Shown piece by piece: positions 1-9,949 of a DNA stretch of 64,000 nt. The notes under the pieces are model-generated. The model was not told the DNA's origin. It was given only the letters and a program-made list of their open reading frames with translations, and ran no database searches. The stretch comes from Daedaleopsis sinensis (Eukaryota; Basidiomycota; Agaricomycetes; Polyporales; Polyporaceae). Position numbers and translations under genes: made by a program. The stretch lies in the NCBI GenBank assembly GCA_033807695.1, contig CM066302.1:4154001-4218000 (forward strand). The letters are read 5' to 3'. The stretch's first letter is position 1, and every line of letters starts with the position of its first letter.

Positions 1-1
1 C

Positions 2-2294
2 CTTGACGCTCGCTTTATTGCTGCACCTGAGGCTGTCTGGCGACTCTTCCATTATGAGATGCACAAGCAAATCCCTAACGTTGTCCGTCTTCAAATACAT
101 CTCCCAGGACAGCATATGGTCACATACAATCCACGAGAGCGGCTCGAAGACGTTCTGGCTCGCGCTGCCAATGAGAAGACCATGCTCACTGCTTTCTTCG
201 AAGCCAACGCTGACCCTGGTCCCCGCGGCGATCTCGCCCGTCTCTATACCTACCAGGAGTTCCCTCAACACTTCGTTTGGAGCAAGGTGAAGAAACGATG
301 GGATATACGGCAGAGAGGCTTTGCCCTTGGTCACATGTATTTCGTCTCACCCAACGCCGGTGACCAGTTTTATCTGCGAACCCTCCTAACGGTGACGCGA
401 GGGCCCACCTGCTTTGAAGACCTCCGGAGGGTGAATGGACAGCTCTGCGACTCATTCCATGCAGCATGTCTCGCCCGCGGCCTTCTCGAGGATGACGGTG
501 AATGGGAGCAGTGTTTGAAGGAGGCATGCGAGATGCAAACTGGGTCCCGCCTCAGATATCTCTTTGCAGTCATTCTTCACTACTGCAGTCCTGCACATCC
601 CGCTGAGTTGTGGGATAGATACCGATCATCTATCTGCGACGACCTCCCCCATCGCCTTCGTCTCATGGGCCGGCAGAACTTCTCTGAGGACGATGTTTAC
701 GACTACGGTCTCTTTTTGCTTGACAAGATACTTCGAGGGTATGGGACGTCGCTGAAAGAGCATGGCAGAATGCCTCTTCCCCTCCACGACTGGGAGGCCG
801 AAGTCGAGAATCCCCTGATCACCGAACAACTCGACTACGACATTGACGAAGAGTGTCGCCTTGCTGCATCGTGTATCCCTCAGCTCAACCCGGAGCAACG
901 TCATGCCTTTGACTGTATCATCGACTCAGCAATATTGGAGAAGGGCGAGACATATCTTCTTCACGGGGCTGGAGGCACCGGAAAGACATTTGTCTACAAA
1001 GCACTTTGCCATAAGGTTTGTGACCGAGTTTGTAATTGGCTCTCATATGGTACTGAAATATTATTCTAGCTTCGAGGCGAAGGGCACATTGCCCTCTGTG
1101 TATCCTCCTCCGGAATATCCTCACTTCTTCTATTAGGCAGCCGCACAGCGCACTCAATGTACAAGATTCCGATTGAGAGCCTCGGCCCCGAATCAACGTG
1201 TGGATTTAGCAAGGAGAGCTTGCGAGCAGCGCTGTTTCGTCGAGCCCGTGTGGGAGTTTGGGACGAGATCAGCAGCCAGCATTGTCACGCCATTGAGGCT
1301 GTGGATAGATCCCTTCGCGATGTCCGTGGAGTCGACCGCCCATTTGGAGAACTTACAATGGTATTTGGAGGCGACTTTCAACAGATGCTTCCTGTGGTTG
1401 TGCGCGGCTCACGGGAGGAGGTCGTCCATGCATCCCTTCGTTTTTCGCATCTCTGGCCTCACATCAAAGTCCTTCATCTTCGACAGAACATGTGACTCGA
1501 ACGTAGCGAGGACTCCACTGCATATGCCCAATGGCTTCTAGATGTCGGCCATGGACGGGTCCATGTTGATGGAGACCACTCAAAAGTGGCTCTACCAATG
1601 CACATGCTCCGAACTGACATCGATTCTCTCATCAACTCAGTCTATGGGGGTCTGACACCTATGACCGGTGTACCCCCTCCCGATTACTTCCTACATCGCA
1701 CAATTCTCTCTGCGCGTAATGAAGACGTCGACGACATCAACCGACTTGCTCTAGACCGCATGATGGGCGAGGAGCGCATCTTCTATAGTGCGGACACGAT
1801 ACAGACTGAGCCAGGCGCGGACCATGACCTCACCAGTAGTCCGTATGAAATTCCTGTGGAGTATCTTAGATCGCTGAGGCTCTCAGGACTTCCTCCAGGC
1901 GAGCTACGTATCAAGATTGGTTGCCCGGTGATCCTCTTGCGGAATCTTTGCCCATCCCTCGGTCTCTGCAATGGAACACGACTGACTGTAGCTCAAGTCT
2001 CAGAACGTGTACTTCAGTGCCGGATTATGGGAGGGCAGCATGATGGCGAGATGGTGCTTATTCCTCGCATTACACTCAATCCTGCCAATAGTGAGTTCCC
2101 ATTTAAGCTGTGTCGCCGTCAATTTCCTTTGAGACTTGCATTTGCTTTATCCATCAATAAAGCACAAGGACAATCTGTTAAATATGTTGGACTTGATCTG
2201 CGAATACCCGTTTTCTCACATGGACAACTTTATGTCGCACTTTCCCGTTCTACTTCATCCCGTAATGTCTCTGTCCTTCTTCCGGATGATGCGA
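2..2294 (+). pseudogene. Helitron Rep-helicase (PIF1-like helicase part), 5' cut by window edge, disrupted
   Basis: This is the C-terminal part of a Helitron replication initiator-helicase, which unwinds DNA during rolling-circle transposition. The frame is open from base 2, so the Rep part lies left of the window. PIF1/RecD-like superfamily 1 motifs appear in order: Walker A GAGGTGKT (about 967-990), Walker B as WDE (about 1260), the GGDFQQMLP motif (about 1369-1395), and near the end an ALSINKAQGQS block followed by QLYVALSR. A 54-bp intron at 1016-1069 (GTTTGT...TAG) removes an in-frame stop and restores the conserved reading. One TGA at 1493-1495 then interrupts the frame. The codons after it stay in frame with helicase sequence, so it looks like a point mutation. 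An LTR element at 2295 cuts off the last residues, which resume at 5258. It is therefore a recently disabled Helitron gene. A cellular PIF1 helicase is unlikely given the Helitron-type sequence before Walker A. Confidence 0.88.
1016..1069 (+). other. 54-bp intron in the Helitron helicase gene
   Basis: The donor is GTTTGT after codon AAG and the acceptor is TTCTAG. Removing it joins the Walker A region to an uninterrupted frame running from 1070. The intron is a multiple of three in length and contains an in-frame stop, so without splicing the protein would end just after Walker A. Confidence 0.75.
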
Positions 2295-2696
2295 TGATGT
2301 ATGTGACTTCTGCTCCGGGTGGTGCGTCGGTCGAAGGTGCGAAGGTCCGGCGAGGTGCTCACAAGGGGAGTCGGAGAAGCGGAGGAGGGAACGAGTACGC
2401 GGGAGCGCGGTCGGAAGTCGGGGGTCGTGTGTGTCGTATAACGAGCATCGAGAGTCGAACGGAAGTCGGACGTGAACGAGAGCGAGAGCGAGAACGAAAC
2501 GAGAGAACGAAAAACGAGTGATGTATTGCCAGGTGGAGATGGTGGTGGTACTCGTATTAGAGCTAAACTAAGCAGACCGAAAGTCCTCGAATAGTCCTAA
2601 GCGTCTAAGTAACCTAATTCGGAACGCTACCGAACTGTACGCTCAAAATCTACCGTAACGATCGAATACCCGCGCAGAACCATATGATGCTCATCA
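2295..2696 (-). repeat. 3' LTR of the gag-only element
   Basis: This 402-bp repeat has short inverted ends (TGATG...CATCA) and matches 4856-5257 with one difference seen. Its start is fused in frame to the interrupted helicase, so that frame runs artificially about 75 codons into the LTR and stops at 2519-2521. Confidence 0.9.
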
Positions 2697-2706
2697 TCCC
2701 CTCTTC
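2697..2706 (-). other. Polypurine tract
   Basis: On the minus strand this is GAAGAGGGGA, immediately upstream of the 3' LTR. That is the usual position for plus-strand priming in LTR retrotransposons. Confidence 0.7.
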
Positions 2707-2898
2707 GCTGAGATCTGGACCGTCCCCGGTCCACTCAACGCAGAGGATCGCGAAATGTAGGTGAAGATGTAAGTCTAACTTCGAAAATATAACGATGGAG
2801 AGCCTGAGGAAGATGTATGTGATAGACGAAAACAATATGAGTGAGTAGGATACGAGTCAGCTGTAACATAACGTAGTAGCGCAAGGGGTATGGATGGA

Positions 2899-4692
2899 CT
2901 AGAGAGATGGATGGCGTCGCGGCAGCTTCAAGCGCACACGTGGGTCGTGCTCAAAGCGGAGGTATCGGCGAACACGACGGGGCCAGATGACTGTGTCGCT
3001 ATGATGGCGGGATAAGCGGGGAAGTGGGGAACGACGATTGTCTTGCAGTGCAATAGGACGAGGCGGAGACGGAGGCGTGCTTGGGGGCTCAATGCTAATG
3101 GGAGTGAGTGCGGCGAAAGAGGAATTAACGTAAACAAACGAAGGCACGATGTCCGGTTGCTCGGGCTGATCGATAATAACGGGTGATTGTGGCGGAGGAA
3201 CGACGGGGTCGGAAAACGAGATGTCGACGACGAGAAGCGGAGATGGAGGCGCTGCGATCGAAGCCGTGGGCGATGAAAACGAGACGACGGGTGTGGACGA
3301 GGGCACGATAGCAGGCGAGGACGAGGGCGGCGTTGTGGAGACGACAAGAGACGGCGGGGACGAAGGCGATGGGGATGGGGACACGACGACGAACGACAAA
3401 GAGGGTGTGACGACGGCAGAAGGTGGGGGTGTGGCGGCAGACAACGAGGATGTGTTGGCGGCAGAAGGCGACAAGGATGCGGCAGGCGACGAAATACGCT
3501 GAAGCAAAATGGTCGCTGATACGGAGGACGTGGCGGCGGAGACTAGCGGCGATGGCGTAGTCGGCTGCACAGAACGCCAGGGGCTGGACTGCTCGGACTC
3601 GACGACCGGTGACTGTGCCTGGATTTCGCGAATTAAGGCTTCTTGATATGCTCGCTGACACTCGAGCGCGAAAATCGCCTTGCGCAAGCTTTCGATTCGC
3701 TCGTCTTCGTCGAGCTCGTGGACGTGCGCGGGACCGGAAGTAGAGACCGCTAAGGGTATAGGCTGCACGACGTGCTGAGGAGTCGGAGGGGAAGGGTGGA
3801 CGACTGGGCGAGGAGGCGAGACGACGGGGCGAGGGGACGCAGCGGCGGGGACGACGTCAATACCGCTAGATGACGGACGCGCTGAGGATACCGGCATGCT
3901 CGTCGTCGCGGGGAGCTGAGGCCTGGATTCGACTGGTCCAAACGCGGGTGCGCTAGCTCGTACCTGCTGCGTGAAACTGTTCGCCACCGTCTTCAAAGCG
4001 CGTGCTGCTTCGCTGAGCTCGGACTTGACTGCGGGAGCGGGAGATGGCAGCGTACGAGGCGAGGCGAAAAACGGTTGTGCGAACTGATTGCACGCGGCGG
4101 TTGTTGTCGCTGTCGCTCGTAGAACGTGATGTGCAGCGTCGGTGACTTGAACGATCGAGTAGGGTCGTCGAGGAGCGAGAACGTGCGGGTAAACGACGCG
4201 CAAACGATCGAGGACTTGTGTGCGCAGTGGCTCTTGAATGCCGTGGATAAACATAAAATCGCGGTCGTCTGGGTCGAGGTAGCTGCTGTCGACGAGAGGT
4301 GTCGCGATATCGCGGAATCGACGACTGTACTCGCTGAACTCCTTCAACGACTTGATGCCGGTGCGCACTGTCGTCGTAACGAGGGTATCGAGGTCGTGCG
4401 CCGTGTAGAGAAACTGTCCGTGATCGCCGATATAATCCGCGAGAATGACGCGCTTGAACTGATCGAACGACTTGCGCGGATCGACGAATTCGGGGTACGC
4501 TCGCCATAGCGTCTTCTCTGAGTCGGGGGTGTATCGAACCGCATGCTGCTTCTTCTCCTGCGAGTCGATGACGGCGGCTATCTGGAATAGATACTCGAGC
4601 TCGTCGAAGAAGCCGGTAATCGAGTGGGGGACGTCGGGATCGAAGGTCGGTGCGCCGGGATAACCACGCGGAGGCATATGAAACGTCGTCAT
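2899..4692 (-). CDS. Retrotransposon Gag-like protein
   Basis: A single-exon, 597-codon gene fills most of the LTR element. Residues about 20-215 form the globular part and resemble the capsid-like gag domain of Ty3/Gypsy elements: SITGFFDELEYLFQ near the N-terminus, then a basic/aromatic helical stretch (FDQFKRVILADYIGD, FSEYSRRFRDIA, FMFIHGIQEPLR). The C-terminal half is low-complexity Ser/Pro/Thr/Val. I see no CCHC zinc knuckle and no pol sequence downstream. The start is the first ATG, about 145 bases inside the 5' LTR after the primer site. Its likely role is to form the particle that packages element RNA, with enzymes from a related full-length element. That role is family inference. 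Confidence 0.75.
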   Translation of the reverse strand: MTTFHMPPRGYPGAPTFDPDVPHSITGFFDELEYLFQIAAVIDSQEKKQHAVRYTPDSEKTLWRAYPEFVDPRKSFDQFKRVILADYIGDHGQFLYTAHDLDTLVTTTVRTGIKSLKEFSEYSRRFRDIATPLVDSSYLDPDDRDFMFIHGIQEPLRTQVLDRLRVVYPHVLAPRRPYSIVQVTDAAHHVLRATATTTAACNQFAQPFFASPRTLPSPAPAVKSELSEAARALKTVANSFTQQVRASAPAFGPVESRPQLPATTSMPVSSARPSSSGIDVVPAAASPRPVVSPPRPVVHPSPPTPQHVVQPIPLAVSTSGPAHVHELDEDERIESLRKAIFALECQRAYQEALIREIQAQSPVVESEQSSPWRSVQPTTPSPLVSAATSSVSATILLQRISSPAASLSPSAANTSSLSAATPPPSAVVTPSLSFVVVSPSPSPSSPPSLVVSTTPPSSSPAIVPSSTPVVSFSSPTASIAAPPSPLLVVDISFSDPVVPPPQSPVIIDQPEQPDIVPSFVYVNSSFAALTPISIEPPSTPPSPPRPIALQDNRRSPLPRLSRHHSDTVIWPRRVRRYLRFEHDPRVRLKLPRRHPSL

Positions 4693-4835
4693 GATCGAGG
4701 AATGCGCTTGGACAGGCGGGAGATGAGCTTGAAAGTCAAGGGACGTAGAGCGCTAGGGGATGTAGGACAGGAATGGGGAAGGGAAAGAGGGGACTCGCCA
4801 GGTGATGAAAGCCTCGTCAATCCATCAGGATTTGA

Positions 4836-4853
4836 CCCTCGCGGTGGGCTCCA
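4836..4853 (-). other. Candidate tRNA primer-binding site
   Basis: On the plus strand this reads CCCTCGCGGTGGGCTCCA, ending in the CCA expected of a tRNA 3' end. On the minus strand it begins TGG two bases after the LTR end CA, the classical arrangement for minus-strand priming. I cannot name the tRNA without a search. Confidence 0.65.
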
Positions 4854-4855
4854 AA

Positions 4856-5257
4856 TGATGTATGTGACTTCTGCTCCGGGTGGTGCGTCGGTCGAAGGTG
4901 CGAAGGTCCGGCGAGGTGCTCACAAGGGGAGTCGGAGAAGCGGAGGAGGGAACGAGTACGCGGGAGCGCGGTCGGAAGTCGGGGGTCGTGTGTGTCGTAT
5001 AACGAGCATCGAGAGTCGAACGGAAGTCGGACGTGAACGAGAGCGAGAGCGAGAACGAAACGAGAGAACGAAAAACGAGTGATGTATTGCCAGGTGGAGA
5101 TGGTGGTGGTACTCGTATTAGAGCTAAACTAAGCAGACCGAAAGTCCTCGAATAGTCCTAAGCGTCTAAGTAACCTAATTCGGAACGCTACCAAACTGTA
5201 CGCTCAAAATCTACCGTAACGATCGAATACCCGCGCAGAACCATATGATGCTCATCA
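4856..5257 (-). repeat. 5' LTR of the gag-only element
   Basis: This is the second copy of the 402-bp LTR, lying upstream of gag in the element's own minus-strand orientation. It would carry the element promoter. No TATA box was assigned. Confidence 0.9.
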
Positions 5258-5308
5258 GCGAATGGGGTGACCGCTAACATAGTGTATCCAGAGGTACTAT
5301 TAGACTAA
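5258..5308 (+). pseudogene. Last codons of the Helitron helicase, separated by the LTR insertion
   Basis: Immediately after the LTR element and the duplicated GCGA, 16 codons plus TAA continue the helicase frame. They end in the short Ile/Val-Tyr-Pro-Glu-Val-Leu-Leu type tail that Helitron helicases commonly carry. This fixes the insertion point and shows the helicase originally ended here. Confidence 0.75.
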
Positions 5309-5547
5309 CTATACTTGATAGACACTAGCTACGATTTCTATTCACATTTACTCTTACATGTCATCCAAATTGGGAAATGGGCGTCTCTGACCAAAGCGAC
5401 AGAACATCTTGACAATTCTCTTGTATGTACGTTGATCACTAAGATATACGGACTGTACAGTATGCATTCAGTACCTCTCCTACATGCTATGAGGGTCTCA
5501 AATTGTATCCCACTGTCAGACTTACATGGCGTATAACGAGGGCTAGA

Positions 5548-5595
5548 GCGCTTAGGCAAGCGCCTACAGCGCTCAGCGCTCCATCCTTTACCTAG
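5548..5595 (+). other. Candidate Helitron 3' terminus (hairpins plus CTAG)
   Basis: A perfect 6-bp stem (GCGCTT/AAGCGC) lies at 5548-5563. A second palindromic pair (AGCGCT twice) at 5568-5580 is followed 11 bases later by CTAG at 5592-5595. Helitrons end in a short hairpin followed within about a dozen bases by CTRR. The distance from the helicase stop (about 290 bases) is reasonable, but no second copy is available to confirm the end. Confidence 0.35.
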
Positions 5596-6098
5596 CCGAA
5601 GTCCGCGGCCTCCGCGTTTGTTGTGCTCAACCACCACCTCCTGAATGCTCTCGAATATTCTTTCTGGCACCGGACAGCGAAACTACTCGAACATCAATGA
5701 CGATAGTAGTCATGAATGTTCTGGTCTAGCTCAAACTCTCTACTATAAAATCTGTGTGAGTCCCGGGGCAATCGCCACTTCAAGTTCAGCTTTCGTTCTA
5801 CTGACCATGGCCTGTTGAGTTTACGATGGGAGAGCGAGGGCGAGCAAGCGGGCAAGCAAGCAAGCGGGATGCGGGACGGATTGTCCTCGGGGAGCGCCGG
5901 GGGAAAAGCGGGATGTATGGGCGCGAGAGGTCAATCGCGTGGAGAATACAAACGTAAGCTACCCGGTATAAGTACGTAGACTAACTAGGGGCAACTATTC
6001 AAACTCAGACTGTACAGTAATACTGACTAAGCGATCGCGGGTGCCTGGGCCCATCTAGTACGAGCTCGACTACACTAATCTAATAGCCTAAACGTAAC
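5596..6098. other. Intergenic, no gene seen
   Basis: I see no convincing ORF. A short low-complexity run of AAGC/GAGC units lies at about 5828-5870. Confidence 0.5.
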
Positions 6099-7459
6099 AT
6101 GGCCCGCATAACACGCAACTCTCAGCTCGCTGCTTCTCAAGCTCAGAATCATACACAATCTTCCGCTAACTCGCCTCCTGTGTCCACTGCTCTTCCGACA
6201 TCTCTTGCTTCTCTGCCGCCGCTGTCCTCCTCTACATCTCTTACTGCCACTCCCAGCCTAACTACTCCAGCAACCCCGACGTCCACGTTCAGTCTGAGCA
6301 CTTCCGTTCCGGTTGATAGAGCACCGCAGGGCGCGGGCTTTATTATAGGTGTTGCGATTGTGGAAAACCCTCGAGTTCCGGACCCCCTCAAGCAGTGCTC
6401 CCTCTTCTTGGATGCAACCTTCTACCTTGGTGCCGATCTTGCGCCCCTCACGGTGTGCTTCAAGTAAGGATTTTATCTCAATGTTATGTCACTGCCACGA
6501 CCAACTTACTCCTTTATTGGTAGGCTTTACAACAGTCCAGACTATAATCTTGACTTATCCGATCCAACGATGTCAGAGAAATTTGTGATCTTCGCATCGG
6601 TGAGCTTTATTCTATTCTTTGCCACATAATCTTACTAAGTGAGCTTTATTTCTGCAGGTCGCTACCTCAAACGAGCGTGCGGATATGCCACCTAATGCAT
6701 CATGGCAAGATTATGACATTGTTGGAGATATAATCTTCGTGAGTTCGCTCCTTCCATAACACAAATGATATCAGCTCTCTCACATCCATGTTTCCTTTAG
6801 ATAGTTCACGCAAATGGTGCCCATGCCCAGCAGCGACCGTTCATGATCCGTGGAGGTCAAACCGGTAATGTCAACAGGAACGCATCGACATTCGAAATGG
6901 TGGCAGCCCAATACGTCCAGCAGCTCCAAGGCATGGGGAAGCTCCCCGTTACCATCAGCATCCCCGATGGCCCTCGCTACAAGAACTCATCCAAGAAGCC
7001 TTTCCCAGCCGCCGATGGAACAAATGCGATGGTGGTAGCATCTGTCAAGGACGTCAATCGTCTCAAGGTCGACCCTTCTACCATGACAGCAGAGTTTTTT
7101 TACTTGACACTCGAGAGTGTGTATTATCCTCGCCTATATACTTCCACCATGTCCAGTGCCAGTGAGTACCAAGTCACGCTCATACTGCCAGCAGATCTTG
7201 AGCTGATCTACTTGCAGGTCCTGGTTCCCCACCCCCTCCTGCCCGGGCCCCGAAGCAGGGCAGAAGGATGCGCTTCGAGGACATATCCAACGAGTCTCCC
7301 GCTGCTATCAAGCGTTTACGAACTTTACCACCCAATCCCGCAGAAGATGACTCCGGCACTACTGACGATGTCTTCATTGGACATTCATCGACATCCTCGA
7401 GTATGGGGACCGGTATTGCCTGTGGTTCTGACCAGGCGCTCTCAGGCTCTCAGAGTTAG
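6099..7459 (+). CDS. Five-exon protein of unknown function
   Basis: Proposed exons are 6099-6463, 6524-6599, 6658-6738, 6801-7161 and 7218-7459. Every junction has GT-AG signals and the joined frame is open for about 374 codons. The first 70 residues are Ser/Thr/Pro-rich. Residues about 80-270 look globular and beta-rich (for example GAGFIIGVAIVENP, then KFVIFASV), and the tail is acidic and Ser-rich. I do not recognise a family. The beta-rich core could be an OB-like fold, which would be of interest beside a Helitron, but that is speculation. The proposed Helitron end at 5595 would place it outside that element. Introns split codons consistently, which supports a real gene over chance reading. 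Confidence 0.65.
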
Positions 7460-8148
7460 GCGCAGGCTGCCAGTGTACAGTGATCGATTGTGTTCTTGGA
7501 TTCCGGAATGGAAAAGCACTTCATTATTACACCGTAGTCATACGATAATCATGTCGAAGTCGTAACTGGTCAATGTGATCTTTAGTAAGTACTACAAGTA
7601 TCCATACATAGTCCGAGTCATCATCCCGGCGCCAGTAATCAAGTAAAACCCCGACCGTGACGTAGGCACGGGAATCTGCTAGTTAGTTGTATGTCAAGTC
7701 CGAATGAGACTGCTTGAGTGTTGAGCGGGGGGTAGTAATGTGCTGATTCTGGAAGAGATGTGGTTCAATGTGATATATATACGGCTCAGACAGCCAGGCT
7801 TTTTATATTCTGCGGCTCCGAGAGTTCCCAGCGGAGTGTCCCCGGGGCGACATAATTTAAACGCCCGTAGTCATGATGGTGGGGGCGGACTACTGTACTC
7901 TGTGCTAGTACCCGCCGCCATGCTACCATGTGGTGCATGATATCTCCAAGTCTTATTGTTCCAGGGCGAACAATTGGATATCGACGCCTACCAAATGTAA
8001 CCAGTGCCGCCTCTGATTGATCTCGAGAACGTATACTACAAGATAACAATCGCAGGGCCAACTCAGGCCAACTCGCAACTTGATCACAGTAAGCGAGGAG
8101 AGTTGATCGGAGTGGGGCAACTCGCCTCGCCTCGCTAAAGTTTAAGGC
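7460..8148. other. Intergenic, no gene seen
   Basis: Moderate-GC sequence with only short unsupported ORFs. It includes the probable 3' ends of the two neighbouring convergent genes. Confidence 0.5.
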
Positions 8149-8649
8149 TTAGCAATAATTTAAGGCCACCCATAACGCGTCATAAGCGCCCCGTGTACGG
8201 TATTGGTATTTCACATGCTGAAGCGCTAGTGTTGAAACGTTGAAGCTCAAGTTCCAGAGGTGCCTCAGGGAATATATGACGGGATCCCGCGGTGATACGT
8301 CAACCGTAGATCTAAGGCTGATACCAACCAGAAGACCACAGAAGAACAAGAAAAGCGGGGAGTCCAGTCGATTCCCAATCACAGCGGCGAGCCGAGAGAG
8401 CGTCGACGGGTCCAGGAGGGACAAGAGGCGGGCGACTGCGTCGAGGAGACCGCTGAGAGTCGGCGGCGCGCCGACCGTGTAGGACGACGCTGAGGGGGTC
8501 ACGGCAGGGCGCCGGGCAAGCTTGTACGAGTGGAGACGGACGTAGAGCGACGAAGCGTAGGCGACAGCAGAACGGACGATCCAGACTAAAGAGAACGCAG
8601 CGTAGAGGCCAAAGAGCGCGTCGACGACGACGGTCGGCGTTCCCGACAT
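8149..8649 (-). CDS. Small predicted membrane protein, unknown function
   Basis: An uninterrupted 166-codon frame starts from ATG at 8649. Two hydrophobic segments are visible, one near the N-terminus (VVVDALFGLYAAFSLVWIV) and one in the second half (FLFFCGLLVGISL), separated by a Pro/Ser/Leu-rich stretch. No family is recognised. The frame extends upstream to 8700 without an ATG. An upstream exon is possible, and a chance ORF cannot be excluded. Confidence 0.4.
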   Translation of the reverse strand: MSGTPTVVVDALFGLYAAFSLVWIVRSAVAYASSLYVRLHSYKLARRPAVTPSASSYTVGAPPTLSGLLDAVARLLSLLDPSTLSRLAAVIGNRLDSPLFLFFCGLLVGISLRSTVDVSPRDPVIYSLRHLWNLSFNVSTLALQHVKYQYRTRGAYDALWVALNYC

Positions 8650-9039
8650 CGCCGAAATCCGTACTCTGGAGGGGAAAACCAAAACTGAATTCCGAGACAC
8701 TACTGCGCGAACTAAGTACTACCGCCGTGACGAACGGCCGGTCCCGCGTGCTACAACCCGCTGTCTGACTAACAACCCGCCGCTATCTGAGACCCTGCGC
8801 CCCCTGGCCCTAAACCTCTCTCCAGCGCTTACCAACCTTCTCGTCGTGACGGTGGCTGTGCTTCCGCGTCGCGCCGTCCCAGCCTCATTCCGTACTGCTA
8901 GCCGTCGGGGGTGCGCGGTCCACGTCTCCGTCGGTGGTGAGTCGGCGCTGGTCCTACCGCCGTGGCGTCGGCGGTCAGGCTGTCGGCGGTGGCCGCTGAG
9001 GCTCGAAAATACAGGGCTGGGCCTGTGGGGCACCCAACA
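8650..9039. other. Intergenic, no gene seen
   Basis: GC-rich sequence with only short overlapping Arg-rich frames on both strands and no domain signature. Confidence 0.4.
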
Positions 9040-9170
9040 GCGGACAAAAACATTCGACTTCAGATTCAGGGCTTTCAAGCGCATTTATTCGGGTTGAGCG
9101 TGGCTTTGGTTCAACTGGACAAAATTCAAGTTCAACTTCGGAATTAACTTTCAGTCGCCGTGTGTTCAAG
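9040..9170 (+). repeat. Left inverted-repeat arm (A')
   Basis: This stretch is closely matched, as reverse complement, by 11908-12084. Shared blocks include GCGGACAAAAACATTCGACT at the outer edge and CAGTCGCCGTGTGTTCAAG at the inner edge. The right copy carries about 50 extra bases in the middle. Confidence 0.75.
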
Positions 9171-9220
9171 TTCAAGCTCAACAAGAAACTTGAAGGAGCC
9201 TTCGGTCGCCTCAGCAGGTC

Positions 9221-9281
9221 TCGGTCCGCTTCAACAGACGCCGTCGGGCTGCTCCGCATCAAGTTCAACTTGAACTTGAAC
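9221..9281 (+). repeat. Direct-repeat block B, left copy
   Basis: About 61 bases starting TCGGTCCGCTTCAACAGACG are repeated in the same orientation at 11835-11895. The block ends in palindromic CAAGTTCAACTTG and TTGAAC units. Confidence 0.8.
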
Positions 9282-9949
9282 TCGCCCAAGGCTGGCCATG
9301 TTTCTGAGGAAACATATCCACAGTTCTCTAAGGTAGGGCTCTTGCGCACTGATGAAGGGTTATACACTCAGTTCTGCTCCTCAGCACGATATTTGGCAGC
9401 CTGCGGCAGGTACTAACTTGGGTTACTTAGTACTAGTACCAGTAGGACTCGCCTGCCGCTGCGCTGATAAGCCATGCTCTACTATTCTACTTTCTGGGGT
9501 ATGTTCGGAAAGACAGCTACATGAGATATTGTAAGTCCCGAAGAGGTCCGACAGCGACAGACCTCCGTGATGCGGTTGAATTACTCGGAGAACCACTAGT
9601 ACTAGATTCTTTGTGATAAGACTGTGTTTTGGCAAGTTGTTAGTCACTGAGCCTTCTACCAGTGTAGTAAGCTACTACCAATACCACTAGTACCCTCTGC
9701 GCTTCGCTAATATGTCGCCCACACTTGCTCTGTTGAGTATATGTATAGTAAGTACATCTGCAGTACATCCACATTGTCTCTGAGCTGCCACCGGCGCCAG
9801 CCTGCCAGAATCCGCCCGGGCGATCTGCCGGGCCAGGACTTCAGTCGAGGCTATCATTCATGCCCAGTTCATTCGCAGTGAACTTACTTACTTGACATGA
9901 CACTCTAGTACAGTCAGACTTGTAGTGTATGTAGCTACACTATGCGCCC
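9282..9949. other. Non-coding spacer with repeated ACTAGTAC-type words
   Basis: No gene is seen. ACTAGTAC or close variants recur at about 9430, 9595 and 9687. Confidence 0.4.

Larger units (their letters stand above)
2295..5257 (-). mobile_element. Gag-only LTR retrotransposon (TR-GAG type), inserted in the Helitron helicase
   Basis: Two 402-bp direct repeats (2295-2696 and 4856-5257) bound the element. By eye they differ at one base (G at 2632, A at 5193). Each begins TGATG and ends CATCA. The 4-bp target GCGA occurs at 2291-2294 and 5258-5261. Read on the minus strand there is a primer-binding-site candidate two bases inside the 5' LTR and a purine tract touching the 3' LTR. Between them lies one 597-codon gag-like gene. 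No protease, reverse transcriptase, RNase H or integrase is visible. The element is therefore non-autonomous and needs pol supplied elsewhere, like the described TR-GAG elements. Near-identical LTRs and a clean target duplication argue for recent insertion. Confidence 0.9.

Noticed and set aside
2295..2521. C-terminal extension of the helicase into an Arg/Glu-rich tail
   Set aside because: It is LTR sequence read in frame by chance, and the same stretch recurs at 4856-5082.
1..2521. Cellular PIF1 DNA helicase
   Set aside because: The sequence before Walker A and the C-terminal tail match Helitron-type helicases, and a possible Helitron end follows.
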